A stretch of 39,604 nucleotides of DNA from assembly GCF_000813985.1 (NCBI RefSeq), contig NZ_JWLJ01000018.1:1-39604 (forward strand), written 5' to 3'. This document shows positions 1 to 9,143 of the stretch, in pieces (positions within the stretch are counted from its first letter, which is position 1; each line of letters begins with the position of its first letter). The stretch comes from Ruegeria sp. ANG-R. Lineage in GTDB: Bacteria > Pseudomonadota > Alphaproteobacteria > Rhodobacterales > Rhodobacteraceae. A program made the translations under genes and the position numbers. Below the pieces are notes generated by a model, which ran no database searches, was not told the origin of the DNA, and was given only the letters and a program-made list of their open reading frames with translations.

Positions 1-25
1 GTCTCTCAAACATACGTCTAAACAT
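1..25 (-). CDS. possible start of the next operon gene, cut by the window edge
   Basis: Reading leftward, an ATG at position 25 opens a frame (MFRRMFER...) that runs off the edge without a stop. A GGA-containing purine stretch lies about 8 bases upstream. It follows the TpsB operon in the same direction, so a TpsA-type exoprotein would be a natural expectation. Only eight codons are visible, so this is positional inference alone. Confidence 0.25.
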
Positions 26-130
26 GGGAAATTTCCGGAGGTCCAAGATCCTGCGCCGAAGAATCGTCCTCGGCTTCAAACGGGTGCCCGAAACAAAAGC
101 GGTATGAGGCTGCTGTTCCGGGCGTTGGTG

Positions 131-646
131 CTATTTGGGTTTTTCGTTCAACGCCATGTACGGCGTTCTATAGGTATAGTTGTCATTCGGGCGGTTCCCG
201 CGCCCCGCTGCGATCCCCGAGGCCAACAACGATCCGATCAACCCGTGCTGCGCCCCAGAACCCGCAATCTGTTCTGAAGTCAGATTGCGAACACCGACAG
301 TCTCGTGCACATCCTTGTTCTGATGTCTGCAGGCCAGATTGAGGGCAGAAGTTTCAAGCCCATAAACAGGCAGTTTAACATTTGCAGGGGTCTGGTACGA
401 CGTATGGAACTTATCACCGCGCAATTTGCACTTGATTCCAGCCAGTTCTGCCCGTTTTCCGTTTTCGGCGTAGATGAAAGTGCGGGCCGGCAAAGTCACA
501 TATTTTTGGACCGGCGCTTTGGACGTCACTTTGGGCTCGACCGGAGGAGTGGTTATCTCCTGTAACGGTGTTGATGCGCAGGCCGACAGGCCAAGGGCGG
601 CAATCGCCATCCCTGCAAACAGTTTGAGCCGGGTCTTCTTCGTCAT
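131..646 (-). CDS. small lipoprotein, last visible gene of TpsB operon
   Basis: A 171-residue protein that opens with a charged MTKKTR segment, a hydrophobic stretch and the lipobox LSAC, so it should be lipid-anchored in the envelope. A longer frame reaches back to 727, but the ATG at 646 is preferred. It has GGAG about 8 bases upstream, lies directly after the stop of the TpsB gene at 648, and places the signal peptide at the N-terminus. The mature part has two further cysteines (contexts IKCKL and LACRH) and a glycine-rich stretch near residue 135. No domain family was recognised. Its place in the operon suggests an accessory role in secretion or outer-membrane assembly, but this is inferred only from position. 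Confidence 0.75.
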   Translation of the reverse strand: MTKKTRLKLFAGMAIAALGLSACASTPLQEITTPPVEPKVTSKAPVQKYVTLPARTFIYAENGKRAELAGIKCKLRGDKFHTSYQTPANVKLPVYGLETSALNLACRHQNKDVHETVGVRNLTSEQIAGSGAQHGLIGSLLASGIAAGRGNRPNDNYTYRTPYMALNEKPK

Positions 647-647
647 T

Positions 648-2369
648 CTAAAACTCCATTCTGAGACTGACATAGCCAACAGTCTTGTCCGACTCGAAGG
701 CCGGATTGGTATTTGGCGAGGAGTCATCGGGTCGGCTTAACGCGTGGGCTACCTGCATCTGCAACGTGACCTGATTGTTCATGATGATATCCGCGCCCAG
801 GCTGACACCCGCCAGATGATCCTGTGACCAGCGGCGTAAAGTCGATGGTTTGACATATCCAAAATCGAGCCCGGCGTTCATGCGCACTTCAAATTTAGCG
901 GCCTTGTAAGCACCCCATTCGACTGTGTTGCGCAGATAGATACCGGTATCGCCATAGAGGCTGTTGTCGTGAAAACCCCGAACTGTACTCCAACCGCCAA
1001 CGCCGAACTGTTCAATGCCGGGCAGGATATCGTCCGAGTATTGCCCGGCCAGAGTACCCCGGTAGGTCAATCCGCTTTTCCCAATCGGAGCAGAGACATC
1101 AGCGCGGAGTTTCACCAAGCGGAACTCCTGATCGATGACACTGCGTTCGGGAATGTCGGCCCCCAGCGCATCGAGGCCAGCCTTCACACCGATATTCCAG
1201 AAGAGTCGACCCTGTCCGATTGTCTTTTCACCCCGCAGACCCAGCGAGGCAATTGTCAAGCGTTGGCGTTGGCTGGTGATGTCGATACCATTGATCGAGG
1301 TTTTGGTTCTGTTCAGCTTCAGATCGCCGTAGGCATATATCTTCGACGTCTGATTGCGCATCAAAAGACGCTCGGTCAGCAGGATCAAATATTGGCTGCG
1401 TCCTTCCGTGACAAAGGACTGGTTGATGCCCTGCGTGATGAAGCGATAGTCGCTGGCTCCAAAGTCTGCATTGAAAAGCCAGTTACCGACCGGCAGACCC
1501 CAGTTGACAGAAACAGAATCCGAGTAGCGCTCTCCGCGCTCCTCAAACGGCGTGGTCGTAATTCCGATCCTCAACTGATCATTGAGGTTCAGTCCGTTGT
1601 CGAGACCAAAGATGCTGGTTCCCTTGATGCGGCCAGTAGATTCAAAGCCGGAATTGTCGAATTGGAAATCCAAGTACCATGGGCGGCGGTCCTGCACGTC
1701 AACCTGTATGAAGGACCCGCCGGGCGTTTCTCCAGGCACCAACTGGAACTGCCCGCTGGCCGACCTCGGTGCGTTAATATTCTCGAGGCCTTGCTCCAGA
1801 TTGCGCAGGTTCAGAAGATCTCCGCGACCGGTTGGAAATGCCGCGTTCAGTCGTGCATCCGCAGGCTTGCCGATGCCGTAAACATAACCTTCGATCCGAC
1901 CCGGCACGATGGTGATCGCCAGAGACCCGTCCGCGATGTCCTGTTCGGGTACATAAGCGCGGGTCGTGATGAACCCCAACTCCTGATAGAATGTGTTGAT
2001 CAGGTTCAATGTCTGCGCAATGTCGGCCGCTGTCGCACAGGTACCAATCAGATCGCGATATCCCTTAGGCTCTTCTTTGAAAGCTTCAAAACCTTCGAGG
2101 TCAATGCTGCGGATTTCAAAGCACGGCCCGCCCGGAGGAGGGGCATAGAACTCCGCGCCAGCGGTCTGATCCTGAACCACATCTTCACGCTCCTCAAATT
2201 CCCTACGTCGACGTTCCTGTTCTTCCGTCTGTTGGATTTGTTGCTGTTGGATGTCATTGCCAATGTTCCGCAATTCATCCGGCAAGATGCCTTGTGCCAA
2301 GCCACTTGAGGACATGATCAGCGACACTGCGGCACTAATTGCTACGGGTAGAAGGAGGCGCAGGCTCAT
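648..2369 (-). CDS. TpsB/ShlB-FhaC-type outer-membrane transporter (two-partner secretion)
   Basis: A 573-residue protein of the Omp85-related two-partner secretion family, whose members export large beta-helical exoproteins across the outer membrane. Visible parts: a signal peptide (1-25, ending GLAQ), a charged glutamine/glutamate-rich helix (about 35-65) like the plug helix/linker, a POTRA region (about 80-155, with FYQELGFITTRAYVPEQ and the typical DGSLAITIVPGRIEGY segment), and a beta-barrel from about 200 on. The family signature VRGF is at 463-466, and the protein ends in phenylalanine (RMEF), as barrels recognised by the BAM machinery do. The length fits the family. The start codon overlaps the stop of the IalB-like gene, indicating translational coupling. 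The partner exoprotein is not in the window and may lie just to the left. Confidence 0.92.
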   Translation of the reverse strand: MSLRLLLPVAISAAVSLIMSSSGLAQGILPDELRNIGNDIQQQQIQQTEEQERRRREFEEREDVVQDQTAGAEFYAPPPGGPCFEIRSIDLEGFEAFKEEPKGYRDLIGTCATAADIAQTLNLINTFYQELGFITTRAYVPEQDIADGSLAITIVPGRIEGYVYGIGKPADARLNAAFPTGRGDLLNLRNLEQGLENINAPRSASGQFQLVPGETPGGSFIQVDVQDRRPWYLDFQFDNSGFESTGRIKGTSIFGLDNGLNLNDQLRIGITTTPFEERGERYSDSVSVNWGLPVGNWLFNADFGASDYRFITQGINQSFVTEGRSQYLILLTERLLMRNQTSKIYAYGDLKLNRTKTSINGIDITSQRQRLTIASLGLRGEKTIGQGRLFWNIGVKAGLDALGADIPERSVIDQEFRLVKLRADVSAPIGKSGLTYRGTLAGQYSDDILPGIEQFGVGGWSTVRGFHDNSLYGDTGIYLRNTVEWGAYKAAKFEVRMNAGLDFGYVKPSTLRRWSQDHLAGVSLGADIIMNNQVTLQMQVAHALSRPDDSSPNTNPAFESDKTVGYVSLRMEF

Positions 2370-2902
2370 CAGTTACCACCGTCTGCGCTGAATTGGGTAT
2401 AAGCGGCGGTGAACCCTCGCAACGAAATAGGGAATTCAACCGCTTTGTCGCGGGCTGTCCAAACCCGTGCATTTACAATCAGCCCCTTGCGAAAGGCAGA
2501 CAAGACATCGCCATCCATCCGAAACCCCGCGTGGCAGCCAAGCTGGTCGCAAACCTCGTAGAGAACCTTGAAGGGTCGGCGGTTGTCTACGTGCAACTCA
2601 ATGCCTGGTGCCAGATAGACACCAACAGGAACCGTCATGACTGCATAGCTTTGGTCTGTGTCTTCATCGTCAGACACGCTCAGTAGGAATACAGGCAGGC
2701 CATTCTCTTCGGCGGAAACGCTCTGCAGCATCTGACACACGGCTTCCTCTTCTGTCGGCTGACACAGCACGCGCCAGTCCGAAAACGTCTGTTCAGTAGG
2801 ATGGACGTCTGTCTCCTGTGCGAAGGCGGCTGAGTTGACCAGCGCCAGCTGACACAGAACACCAATTCTGGCCGCTAACCGGTACACGGCCCCCGGGTTC
2901 AT
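2369..2902 (-). CDS. invasion-associated locus B (IalB)-family exported protein
   Basis: A 177-residue protein with a signal peptide ending SAAFAQ, then the IalB-type opening TFSDWRVLCQ and paired cysteines. The later segment VPVGVYLAPGIELHVD, followed by CDQLGCHAGFRMD, matches the family's usual pattern. IalB proteins are periplasmic or surface proteins of alphaproteobacteria; their biochemical function is not settled. An upstream extension to 3070 is possible, but the ATG at 2902 overlaps the previous gene's stop as ATGA and puts the signal peptide first. The downstream TpsB gene overlaps its stop, so the gene is locked between an unknown lipoprotein and the transporter. A role as a chaperone or accessory factor of that secretion system is an inference. 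Confidence 0.82.
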   Translation of the reverse strand: MNPGAVYRLAARIGVLCQLALVNSAAFAQETDVHPTEQTFSDWRVLCQPTEEEAVCQMLQSVSAEENGLPVFLLSVSDDEDTDQSYAVMTVPVGVYLAPGIELHVDNRRPFKVLYEVCDQLGCHAGFRMDGDVLSAFRKGLIVNARVWTARDKAVEFPISLRGFTAAYTQFSADGGN

Positions 2903-3264
2903 GAGCATTTGAACTTGTACGTCATACGAACATGCGGCGTGTTCACCGGAAAACTTGCTGTTTGGACCAATTGGCCTATGGCTGGATTCCATGTCTTCTG
3001 TGTGTATGTGGTCTGCTTGTTGAACTGTTTCGACACGGTTCGGGACATGATGGTCGCGGGCCCGGCGCAAATCTCGTTGAACGCGTTCTGGCTGAACCTG
3101 TCTTGCTGATCAGCGTGGTTCTCGCGAACTTCGATCGTGGCCGTATAGCTGCCGTCACCTGACGGAGAAACGCCATACAGGGTTTTGAGTTGCTCAGGTG
3201 ACGTTTCGGTACATCCGCTCAGGACACTTAGAAGAACAGCGGGAACTTTGACGAAATTGTTCAT
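2899..3264 (-). CDS. small lipoprotein of the TpsB operon
   Basis: A 121-residue protein starting MNNFVKVPAVLLSVLSGC; LSGC is a lipobox with the lipidated cysteine at residue 18. The mature part contains a cysteine near the middle (EICAG) and one near the end (KFKCS), which could form a disulfide. The repeated pattern TATIEV...TYKFKCS suggests a small beta fold. No family was recognised. The stop overlaps the ATG of the IalB-like gene as ATGA. The start is preceded by only a weak AGG, which may reflect coupling to the Sel1-repeat gene 53 bases upstream. Confidence 0.72.
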   Translation of the reverse strand: MNNFVKVPAVLLSVLSGCTETSPEQLKTLYGVSPSGDGSYTATIEVRENHADQQDRFSQNAFNEICAGPATIMSRTVSKQFNKQTTYTQKTWNPAIGQLVQTASFPVNTPHVRMTYKFKCS

Positions 3265-3317
3265 GTTTGAAGAAACCTATCTGATCTGGCTGAAGGTCGA
3301 AGACGTCCAATTCCGCG

Positions 3318-4130
3318 CTATTGCGCAGCCTGATCTAGCGGCGTTGCTTCCCATTCGCGGGCAAAGCTCTGTGCTGCCTCCAGATCATCACGATCCAGCT
3401 GTGCATTCAGTCTATCTCGCAGAGCGCGGGCCTCATCCATGCCCCGTGCGGAGGCCAGGTTGGCAAAGCCATGCGCTTTGATGAGATCCTGATCCACGCC
3501 ATTCCCTGATTGATAGGCTTTTGCCAGCTCGAAGAGCCCCAACGGATTGCCAGCTCCCCCGGTGCGGGAGAAACTCTCAAAAGCAGTCTCAAAATTCTGC
3601 GCTACACCTGCGCCATCGCGGTAGGCTTGACCCAGATAGTTGATTGCAGCCACGTGGTTCAGCTCTGCAGCTTGCTGCCAATAGGTCGCAGCCTTGGCCG
3701 CATCCTGGTCGACACCTTGCCCGTCCGCAAAAAGCAGCCCGCAGTTGAATGCGCTATTGGCATCACCGGACTCTGCTGCCGCACAGATCAGTTCTGCCGC
3801 GCGCTGATAATCCTGAAGAACCAAATCGCCACTCAGGTACATCAATCCGAGCCTGTTTTGTGCCAGTGCGCTGCCCTGATCGGCCGCTGCGCTATAGAGT
3901 TCGACAGCGCGGCGCATGTCACGCTCAGTTCCCAGACCCAACTCAAACAGGCGTCCAATGAAGAATGCACCATCCGCGTCCCCGGACTCAAACGCCACCT
4001 GAAACTCCGCAACAGCTTCGGAAACGTCCCCTGCCTTAAGTAAGGCAACCGCACTTGGCACATCCGACAATGCAGGGCCAAATAGAAATGTACCGACCCC
4101 CAAACCTACAATTGCTGACAATACTCGCAA
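3318..4130 (-). CDS. exported Sel1-repeat (SLR) protein, first gene of TpsB operon
   Basis: A 270-residue protein with an N-terminal hydrophobic signal (about 1-22) followed by about five Sel1-like repeats between residues 35 and 235. Typical repeat units are GRLFELGLGTERDMRRAVEL, AQNRLGLMYLSGD and GLLFADGQGVDQDAAKAATY. SLR proteins form helical solenoids that scaffold protein complexes. The start is TTG with AAGGA about 7 bases upstream; no ATG is available before the repeats. It is the first gene of the five visible leftward genes, so the operon promoter should lie between 4131 and about 4250, where an inverted repeat is present. A periplasmic scaffold for the secretion or adhesion system is plausible but inferred. 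Confidence 0.85.
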   Translation of the reverse strand: MRVLSAIVGLGVGTFLFGPALSDVPSAVALLKAGDVSEAVAEFQVAFESGDADGAFFIGRLFELGLGTERDMRRAVELYSAAADQGSALAQNRLGLMYLSGDLVLQDYQRAAELICAAAESGDANSAFNCGLLFADGQGVDQDAAKAATYWQQAAELNHVAAINYLGQAYRDGAGVAQNFETAFESFSRTGGAGNPLGLFELAKAYQSGNGVDQDLIKAHGFANLASARGMDEARALRDRLNAQLDRDDLEAAQSFAREWEATPLDQAAQ

Positions 4131-4154
4131 GACTAAATCCTTCTGTAGTGCTCA

Positions 4155-4192
4155 CCCCCTAATAGATTGATCTCTTGGTGGAATTTAGGGGG
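4155..4192. promoter_or_regulatory. inverted repeat upstream of the TpsB operon
   Basis: CCCCCTAA at 4155-4162 is mirrored by TTAGGGGG at 4185-4192, an 8-bp perfect inverted repeat with a 22-base spacer, beginning 25 bases upstream of the TTG start at 4130. It could be a dyad operator or a leader hairpin. No clear -35/-10 pair was recognised. Confidence 0.45.
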
Positions 4193-4556
4193 AAAATGGT
4201 GGAAATAGAGGCGCCTGGTTTTCGCCGCAATTGGCCAACGGAAGACACAATCGTGCGTATAGATCATGCGGATCAATTCAACGATTTAGGACATCGGCAC
4301 CCTAAAAAGTTGCGTACGCTTTCTCGCAAATTTGCAGGCTCTCTCTATAGCTCGTATACACGCTCCAATACCAGAAAAACATAAGGTAGCATTTGATGTC
4401 TTGCAGCGCAGCCTCACTCCGATCGCAATTCTACTCGGACATCTTGCCACAAGATGATGTTGGTACTCCCAGTTCCAGGAGGTGAACCCCGAAATCAAAC
4501 GAAACTTGAAAACTGCGAGTTTACTTGCGCTGATATGGCGCAGAAATAGAGCAACT
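4193..4556. other. intergenic gap, no gene supported
   Basis: Short frames exist on both strands but none has a ribosome-binding site, a coding-like composition or a recognisable motif. A short TGCGC/GCGCA hairpin near 4526-4542 lies downstream of the cold-shock gene on its strand. Confidence 0.5.
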
Positions 4557-5057
4557 TCACCCGACCCAAGGCTTCACGCAATACACCACGCGTCCGATCT
4601 GGTCCTCTCTGATCAAAGCGGCCAGTGCTTCACCGGTTTGGACCCGCCCAATACCAGCATTTTCCAATATGTTTGCATGCAAAAAACAATCCGTCCGGTC
4701 ATCGAACATATTGACAAATCCATATCCTTTTTCCGATGAGAACCATTTGACCCTGACAGGTACAAAACAGTCTTTTGAGCAGGTATCCGAAACCAAATCC
4801 AGTTCCTGAAAAGTTTCGTCAGTACCGAACTCGACTACTTTCAAAAGCTCTACAACCTGCAACCCTTTCCGACCCGCTGAGACTTCAACAACCACGGTAC
4901 AACCCTTCGCCAGTGAGTTTACACCAAAATTGAACAGGGTGTTTTGATGTAATAGAGCTTCTTGCCCGGTCTCGTCACATACAACAAACCCAAAGCCCCG
5001 CTCGACAGAAAACCATTTTATCTTGCCGGTTAGCTGAAACTCAGATCCACTCACCAT
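4557..5057 (-). CDS. double cold-shock-domain protein
   Basis: A 166-residue protein with two cold-shock domains, the arrangement common in alphaproteobacteria. Domain 1 (about 6-70) contains the RNP1-like GKIKWFSVERGFGFV and a shortened RNP2-like ALLHQN. Domain 2 (about 98-160) contains VRVKWFSSEKGYGFVN and CFLHAN. The aromatic residues that stack on single-stranded nucleic acid are present in both RNP1-type motifs; in each RNP2 motif the usual V-F-V-H becomes A-L-L-H or C-F-L-H. The protein likely acts as a cytoplasmic RNA chaperone. A TTG two codons upstream (5063) is possible, but the ATG at 5057 has AGGAAGG at ideal spacing. The gene stands alone. Confidence 0.9.
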   Translation of the reverse strand: MVSGSEFQLTGKIKWFSVERGFGFVVCDETGQEALLHQNTLFNFGVNSLAKGCTVVVEVSAGRKGLQVVELLKVVEFGTDETFQELDLVSDTCSKDCFVPVRVKWFSSEKGYGFVNMFDDRTDCFLHANILENAGIGRVQTGEALAALIREDQIGRVVYCVKPWVG

Positions 5058-5910
5058 GAACAACCTTCCTCAGAAAAACGCTCGACTTAGCATGCGTGGA
5101 CCCGGCTCGGTCACACTAACGTTCAAGCAAACTGAAATGTTACCTCAACACGGCGACGCTGACGTCGCGACTCATTGGCGGTTGATGTCCAAATTGACCG
5201 ACAAACGCAAATGACCGCGACAAAACTTTGATAAAGAACGCGTGAGCGGACTGCTGCAGCTGTCGAAAGGATCCTTGTTCCGACCACCAAACAGCAAGAC
5301 TCGAATGTCATGGGTAATGAAATGTACCAATCAATTGGACCATCGTGATTGCTCGACTTTTTAGGCGATGTCTAACCTCCACTTCGCCAGAACTTTCTAT
5401 CGATACCCTCTGGAAAATTCCCAGTGTAAAACATTCCGAGCCGCGACGCGAAGAGCGAGTGGATCGTATGCCGTTCTTCCGTAAGGACAGACGAACAAAA
5501 CCGGAGTGCAACTTGGCTCAGAGGCTTTCGCAGATACGAGAGCCAACTTGAGGGAGGTTCTAACATAGCTATCCATTCTGGCGATGGCCGAACCACCGAG
5601 AGATAGATTGCCTGGAATGGTGCGCAGGCTGCGGCAGGCATATTTCCAACGATGAAAGCGCAGTATTCACTGAATCTGAACCAATCCAGGCGTTTCCCGT
5701 CACCCTTCGCTAAGAGTCAGGTTGAGCAACACATGCATAGCAACGGCGTCAGCGCTGGAAGAATTCCAGATGTAAAATCTTACGAAGTTAGTCACAGATT
5801 CACAAATCAACCTCATTGCAAAAGGAAGTCTTGCGCAAGATGGTCTTGCCAGACCTCCTGATGAACGGGGAGTCGTGGTGCGTTGGGTCAAAAACCCGGG
5901 AACGAGCTAT
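5058..5910. other. gene-poor gap
   Basis: No convincing gene. Several overlapping short frames on both strands lack ribosome-binding sites and recognisable motifs. The stretch may be decayed DNA, but no parent element could be named. Confidence 0.45.
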
Positions 5911-5942
5911 GCGTCGATGGTTTCGATATAACGCATCGACGC
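5911..5942 (-). terminator. hairpin downstream of the H-NS-like gene
   Basis: GCGTCGATG (5911-5919) and CATCGACGC (5934-5942) form a perfect 9-bp stem with a 14-base loop, starting 16 bases after the stop of the H-NS-like gene on its strand. No U-tract follows, so termination is likely but not certain. Confidence 0.5.
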
Positions 5943-5958
5943 TCAGATTGCACCGGGC

Positions 5959-6264
5959 TCAAATCTCCAAATCAACCAGGTCGGCGCCTGAATTCAGTGC
6001 GTCAACCAGCCAACCAGGCTTTCGGCCCCGACCCGACCAGGTTTGTTCTTTGTCGTCAGGATTTCTATATTTGGCCTTGGCTTTTGGTTTTCCACGTTTT
6101 GGACCTGCTACAAGTTCTTCCAACGAAAATCCAAATTCCGCCGCGGCCAATTCTGCCGCCTTTCTTGCATCAACCAAGTCTCGCTTTTCACTCACAACTA
6201 GAGCCTTTTCAACTTTAGACTGAAGCTGCCTCAGTTCGGCTGACGACATTTTTGAAAGATCCAT
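5959..6264 (-). CDS. H-NS/HvrA-family nucleoid-associated protein
   Basis: A 101-residue protein with an N-terminal helical oligomerisation region (about 5-50, rich in K/E/L/A). The C-terminal DNA-binding signature is YRNPDDKEQTWSGRGRKPGW (about 66-85). This matches the H-NS-type AT-hook-like core (YRNP...TWTGRGRKPxW) of the HvrA/BphP subgroup in alpha- and betaproteobacteria. Such proteins bind AT-rich or curved DNA, silence acquired genes, and in Rhodobacter HvrA modulates photosynthesis and nitrogen genes. Position in accessory DNA fits a silencer of the surrounding islands, but that is inference. The gene is monocistronic, with a hairpin after its stop. Confidence 0.9.
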   Translation of the reverse strand: MDLSKMSSAELRQLQSKVEKALVVSEKRDLVDARKAAELAAAEFGFSLEELVAGPKRGKPKAKAKYRNPDDKEQTWSGRGRKPGWLVDALNSGADLVDLEI

Positions 6265-7414
6265 TGTGCCTTACCGCTGTTTTTTGAACGCCTTGCTGTT
6301 TAAGGGTAACTACTTCCTTTGTAAATATTCCCACTCAGACCCCTTCTCCTGCGCGTGCGAACGAAAAGCGACGGCAAGCTTTTAATATTACAGCTCGACG
6401 AAACCTCTGAGATTGGTTTTTCGCGCAATAATGACAGCTGTTCGCTTGAGCATGGTCTCTTCAATGTCGCACCCACCGCTAGCAGAGCTGATTTGACTAG
6501 ATTCTCGCCCCTCGAAACACGGCTGAAAAATATATGAGCAAACAAAGCTGGCGCCTTCCAAAGATTCGCCGAGTTCGGATACAACACATGCTCACGCAAC
6601 TTCACAACGCCGTTTCCAAGGTGTTTCAAACTTGAACCTGGGAAATGGGCAAACTAGTCAGAAACGGGTGTACTTCCTATGCCGAGTCACTCAAGTCCGC
6701 CACGGCAAACGAGCGTACATGACCCCCTCATGTTGCGTTGAATTCTGCCTCTCAGATTCAAAGGTTTTCGTGGCGGGCAATACACAGAATCAAGTGCCAT
6801 TGAGTGCGGTGTTGGAAATTCTCCCACCGTTTTCTGAAGCGGATTCTCCTGCCCTAAGACAATTCAAACTCTGATTAGCGGCTTTGTTTGCCGGCGGAAG
6901 TAGCAGCTTGCGGGAGATCCGATGGGAGCGCCAGAAACCCACCAAATTCAGGTGTTTTGACAAAAATTTCGTGAACGAAACGACCGGCAACAGGCGAATA
7001 TCCAAAAAAATAATTCGGGATCGTAATTTGGGCCTGATCCTGGTCTTTTCTCATAAACACTGATCGCACTGGACCCCCAGCAAGGTCTCAAGGTCGTATA
7101 AATCACAAATTCAAGATATTAAATGTCATCAATCTAAAAGCGGATAGATCCAGTCGGAAGTTCTGTTCGTCAAACTACTACACAGTCGCAAAAGCAAGAG
7201 AATCTCGATACATCAACGCGAGCACTGAAACAGTGATAGTATTTTCTTGATGACTGTTTATTTCTCAGTCAGTCAACATTGTGCGAGTCTGAACTTGCTG
7301 GAACGACTGATGCAGCCATACTTCGAGGCAAAGACAACAAATGCAAAAAGCGCCTCGAACCCGCGAGCTCATTGTTGGTGCAGCAAAACTGAACCTAGTT
7401 GGAGATCATCTTAG
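6265..7414. other. 1.15-kb gap, no supported gene
   Basis: Only short frames are found. One on the plus strand (about 6632-6874, TTG start, 80 codons) lacks a good ribosome-binding site and any motif. At 7247-7276, TTGATGACTG and CAGTCAGTCAA form an imperfect dyad about 140 bases upstream of the YHS gene. It may be a regulator site, but the symmetry is broken by one inserted base. Confidence 0.45.
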
Positions 7415-7843
7415 ATGACGAAAAAACTTCTCGCAGCAATGGCCTTTGCTGCAACGACTCTGGCGCTGCCAGCGAGCGCAGCCGATACACTCGGGATTGC
7501 GTTCGCGGGTTATGATCCCGTAACATATTCACAAGGTGCACCTGCACAGGGCAAAGCGAAACACTACCACCTTTGGAACGGTACACTCTGGTATTTCAGT
7601 TCTGAAGAAAACCGGGATACATTCGTTGCCGATCCAGCGGCCTACGCACCTCAATTTGACGCCTACTGCGCATGGGCCGCTTCTCAAGGTTACAAGCGCC
7701 CCGGAGATCCCAACGTAACGCAAATTGTCGATGGGAAGCTTTATACCTTCGTCCATGAAGGCGCGCGAAAAAAATGGCAGGAGAACATTGAAAAACACAT
7801 CACTGATGGCGAAGCCAATTGGGAACTCATTGAACCCTTTTGA
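7415..7843 (+). CDS. exported YHS-domain protein
   Basis: A 142-residue protein with a signal peptide (1-22, ending PASAA) and one YHS domain: AGYDPVTYSQGAP, then WYFSSEENRDTFVADPAAYAPQ, then DAYCAWAASQGY, with GKLYTFVHEGARKKW near the end. This matches the large group of periplasmic YHS proteins of proteobacteria, which often occur beside metal- or stress-related genes; the group's function is not established, though metal binding is suspected. The motif usually reads YGGYCA; here it is FDAYCA. A GGAG lies 10 bases before the ATG. The gene is single, followed by a strong hairpin at 7863-7885. Confidence 0.85.
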   Translation: MTKKLLAAMAFAATTLALPASAADTLGIAFAGYDPVTYSQGAPAQGKAKHYHLWNGTLWYFSSEENRDTFVADPAAYAPQFDAYCAWAASQGYKRPGDPNVTQIVDGKLYTFVHEGARKKWQENIEKHITDGEANWELIEPF

Positions 7844-7862
7844 AGCCTGATACGATTTTCGT

Positions 7863-7885
7863 GCGGCGGTCTGTTTGACCGCCGC
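7863..7885 (+). terminator. hairpin downstream of the YHS gene
   Basis: GCGGCGGTC (7863-7871) and GACCGCCGC (7877-7885) form a perfect 9-bp stem with a TGTTT loop, starting 19 bases after the stop. The U-tract is poor. Confidence 0.6.
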
Positions 7886-8341
7886 CAGTGCGTTCCCCGC
7901 AAAAACAAACGAAATGCAATATGAGTTCTGATTCCAACAACAGGATCATTTAGCTCAAAGAAATCATTTTTGAAATCTAGGGAATCAAGATGCCGTTATC
8001 CGCGACGGGCCAGCTTCTCAGACGCGACTGAAACAACATCTTGGTAGTTTGAACTTGGGTTGCTACCGAGCGGCCCTGATGAACTGACAAAAAGTAACAC
8101 TGACGACAGGCCAATACGTCAGCCGCGCAATGCGATTACCTGGTGTTACGACTGCGCAGATAGTGCCACTTACAGACATCATGGAAAACCAGATACGACC
8201 AGGGTTTCGCTGGCAGCGCTAAATTTGAGCTCACGAGAGCAAAATCGCCTTCTACTGGTGGCTCAAGTTAAAATGATAGAATGGCTTGACCATTCTTTGT
8301 TTCGTGCACCAGAGTTGCTTTGAACTGACCTGTTGGTTTCG

Positions 8342-8563
8342 TCAGATACCAGGTTCGAATTTACCCAGTACCCAAATCAAACCATAGGTCTGTATTTGAG
8401 CCATGTCATTGTGGTGCAGACAATTAGTAGTGTCGACAATTTCCCTTTCCAGCTTGAGTACGCATTGCTCTGAGAAGGGCGATCCTTTTTTGGATTTTTG
8501 GGCATCGATTATCACCCGGATACAACGATCAACGTGATCCCAAAATTGTGAGTTGCCTACCAT
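8342..8563 (-). CDS. possible small hypothetical protein
   Basis: A 73-codon frame with ATG at 8563 and a weak GAAG upstream. The product (MVGNSQFWDHVDRCIRVI...) has a protein-like mix of helix-forming and charged residues, three cysteines and no transmembrane segment. No family was recognised, and it is short enough to be chance. Confidence 0.3.
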   Translation of the reverse strand: MVGNSQFWDHVDRCIRVIIDAQKSKKGSPFSEQCVLKLEREIVDTTNCLHHNDMAQIQTYGLIWVLGKFEPGI

Positions 8564-8631
8564 CTGCTTCAGGCTTTTAAGAGCGCGTGTCGCAGATGGT
8601 GATTCACCGACTTACCCCCTTATGTGACATG

Positions 8632-8667
8632 GCACCCTCCCAACCCTCGCACAGGCCGGGAGGGTGC
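8632..8667. repeat. perfect 10-bp inverted repeat
   Basis: GCACCCTCCC (8632-8641) pairs with GGGAGGGTGC (8658-8667) across a 16-base loop. It could be a terminator or a remnant of a mobile-element end. No gene adjoins it directly. Confidence 0.6.
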
Positions 8668-9143
8668 AGCCTTTCCTCAATTATCTGCGATGGGCGCTGG
8701 CCAGTTTACAGCGCCAAGCACATTCGTTGGTTGTTCTCGCCTGAAATGCCTATCGGGTTGATCTGTTTGCGCGGCGGTGCTGAAAACCGCAAGTGCCCGC
8801 GTCAGTCATGTTGTAGTGTGACTAACTTCATCCCAATCGTTTTTTGGAACATGAATGTCCGAGAGAAAAGGTACCCGTGCTTAGTTCAAATTGGCGGCAC
8901 AGGAAGGGAAGCGGCAAGGAATTGCAGACCAATTCAGGACCAACTCGTTTCAAGCGATTGCTAGCGCATACGAGAATCCCCCACTGACCAATTTGTGAAC
9001 TCGAAGTCAGCACATCGGATCTCAAATCGCTGGAATAGCACCTAATTTTAGCACAATACTGGTTTCATAGGTTCAGCGGAATTTGCTGATGACCTCTCAT
9101 CGGGCTGGACGTGATTTCTGCAATCTTTCCGCTCCAGTTTGAG

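Noticed and set aside
969..2309. 446-codon open frame on the plus strand inside the TpsB gene
   Set aside because: It is antisense to a clearly recognisable transporter, has no family motif, and its length follows from codon bias on the opposite strand.
5816..6223. 135-codon plus-strand frame over the H-NS-like gene
   Set aside because: Antisense to the H-NS-like protein, which has a definite signature; the frame itself has no motif.
8340..8380. GGTTCGAAT string resembling a tRNA T-arm
   Set aside because: No matching acceptor stem, D-arm or anticodon arm can be folded around it.
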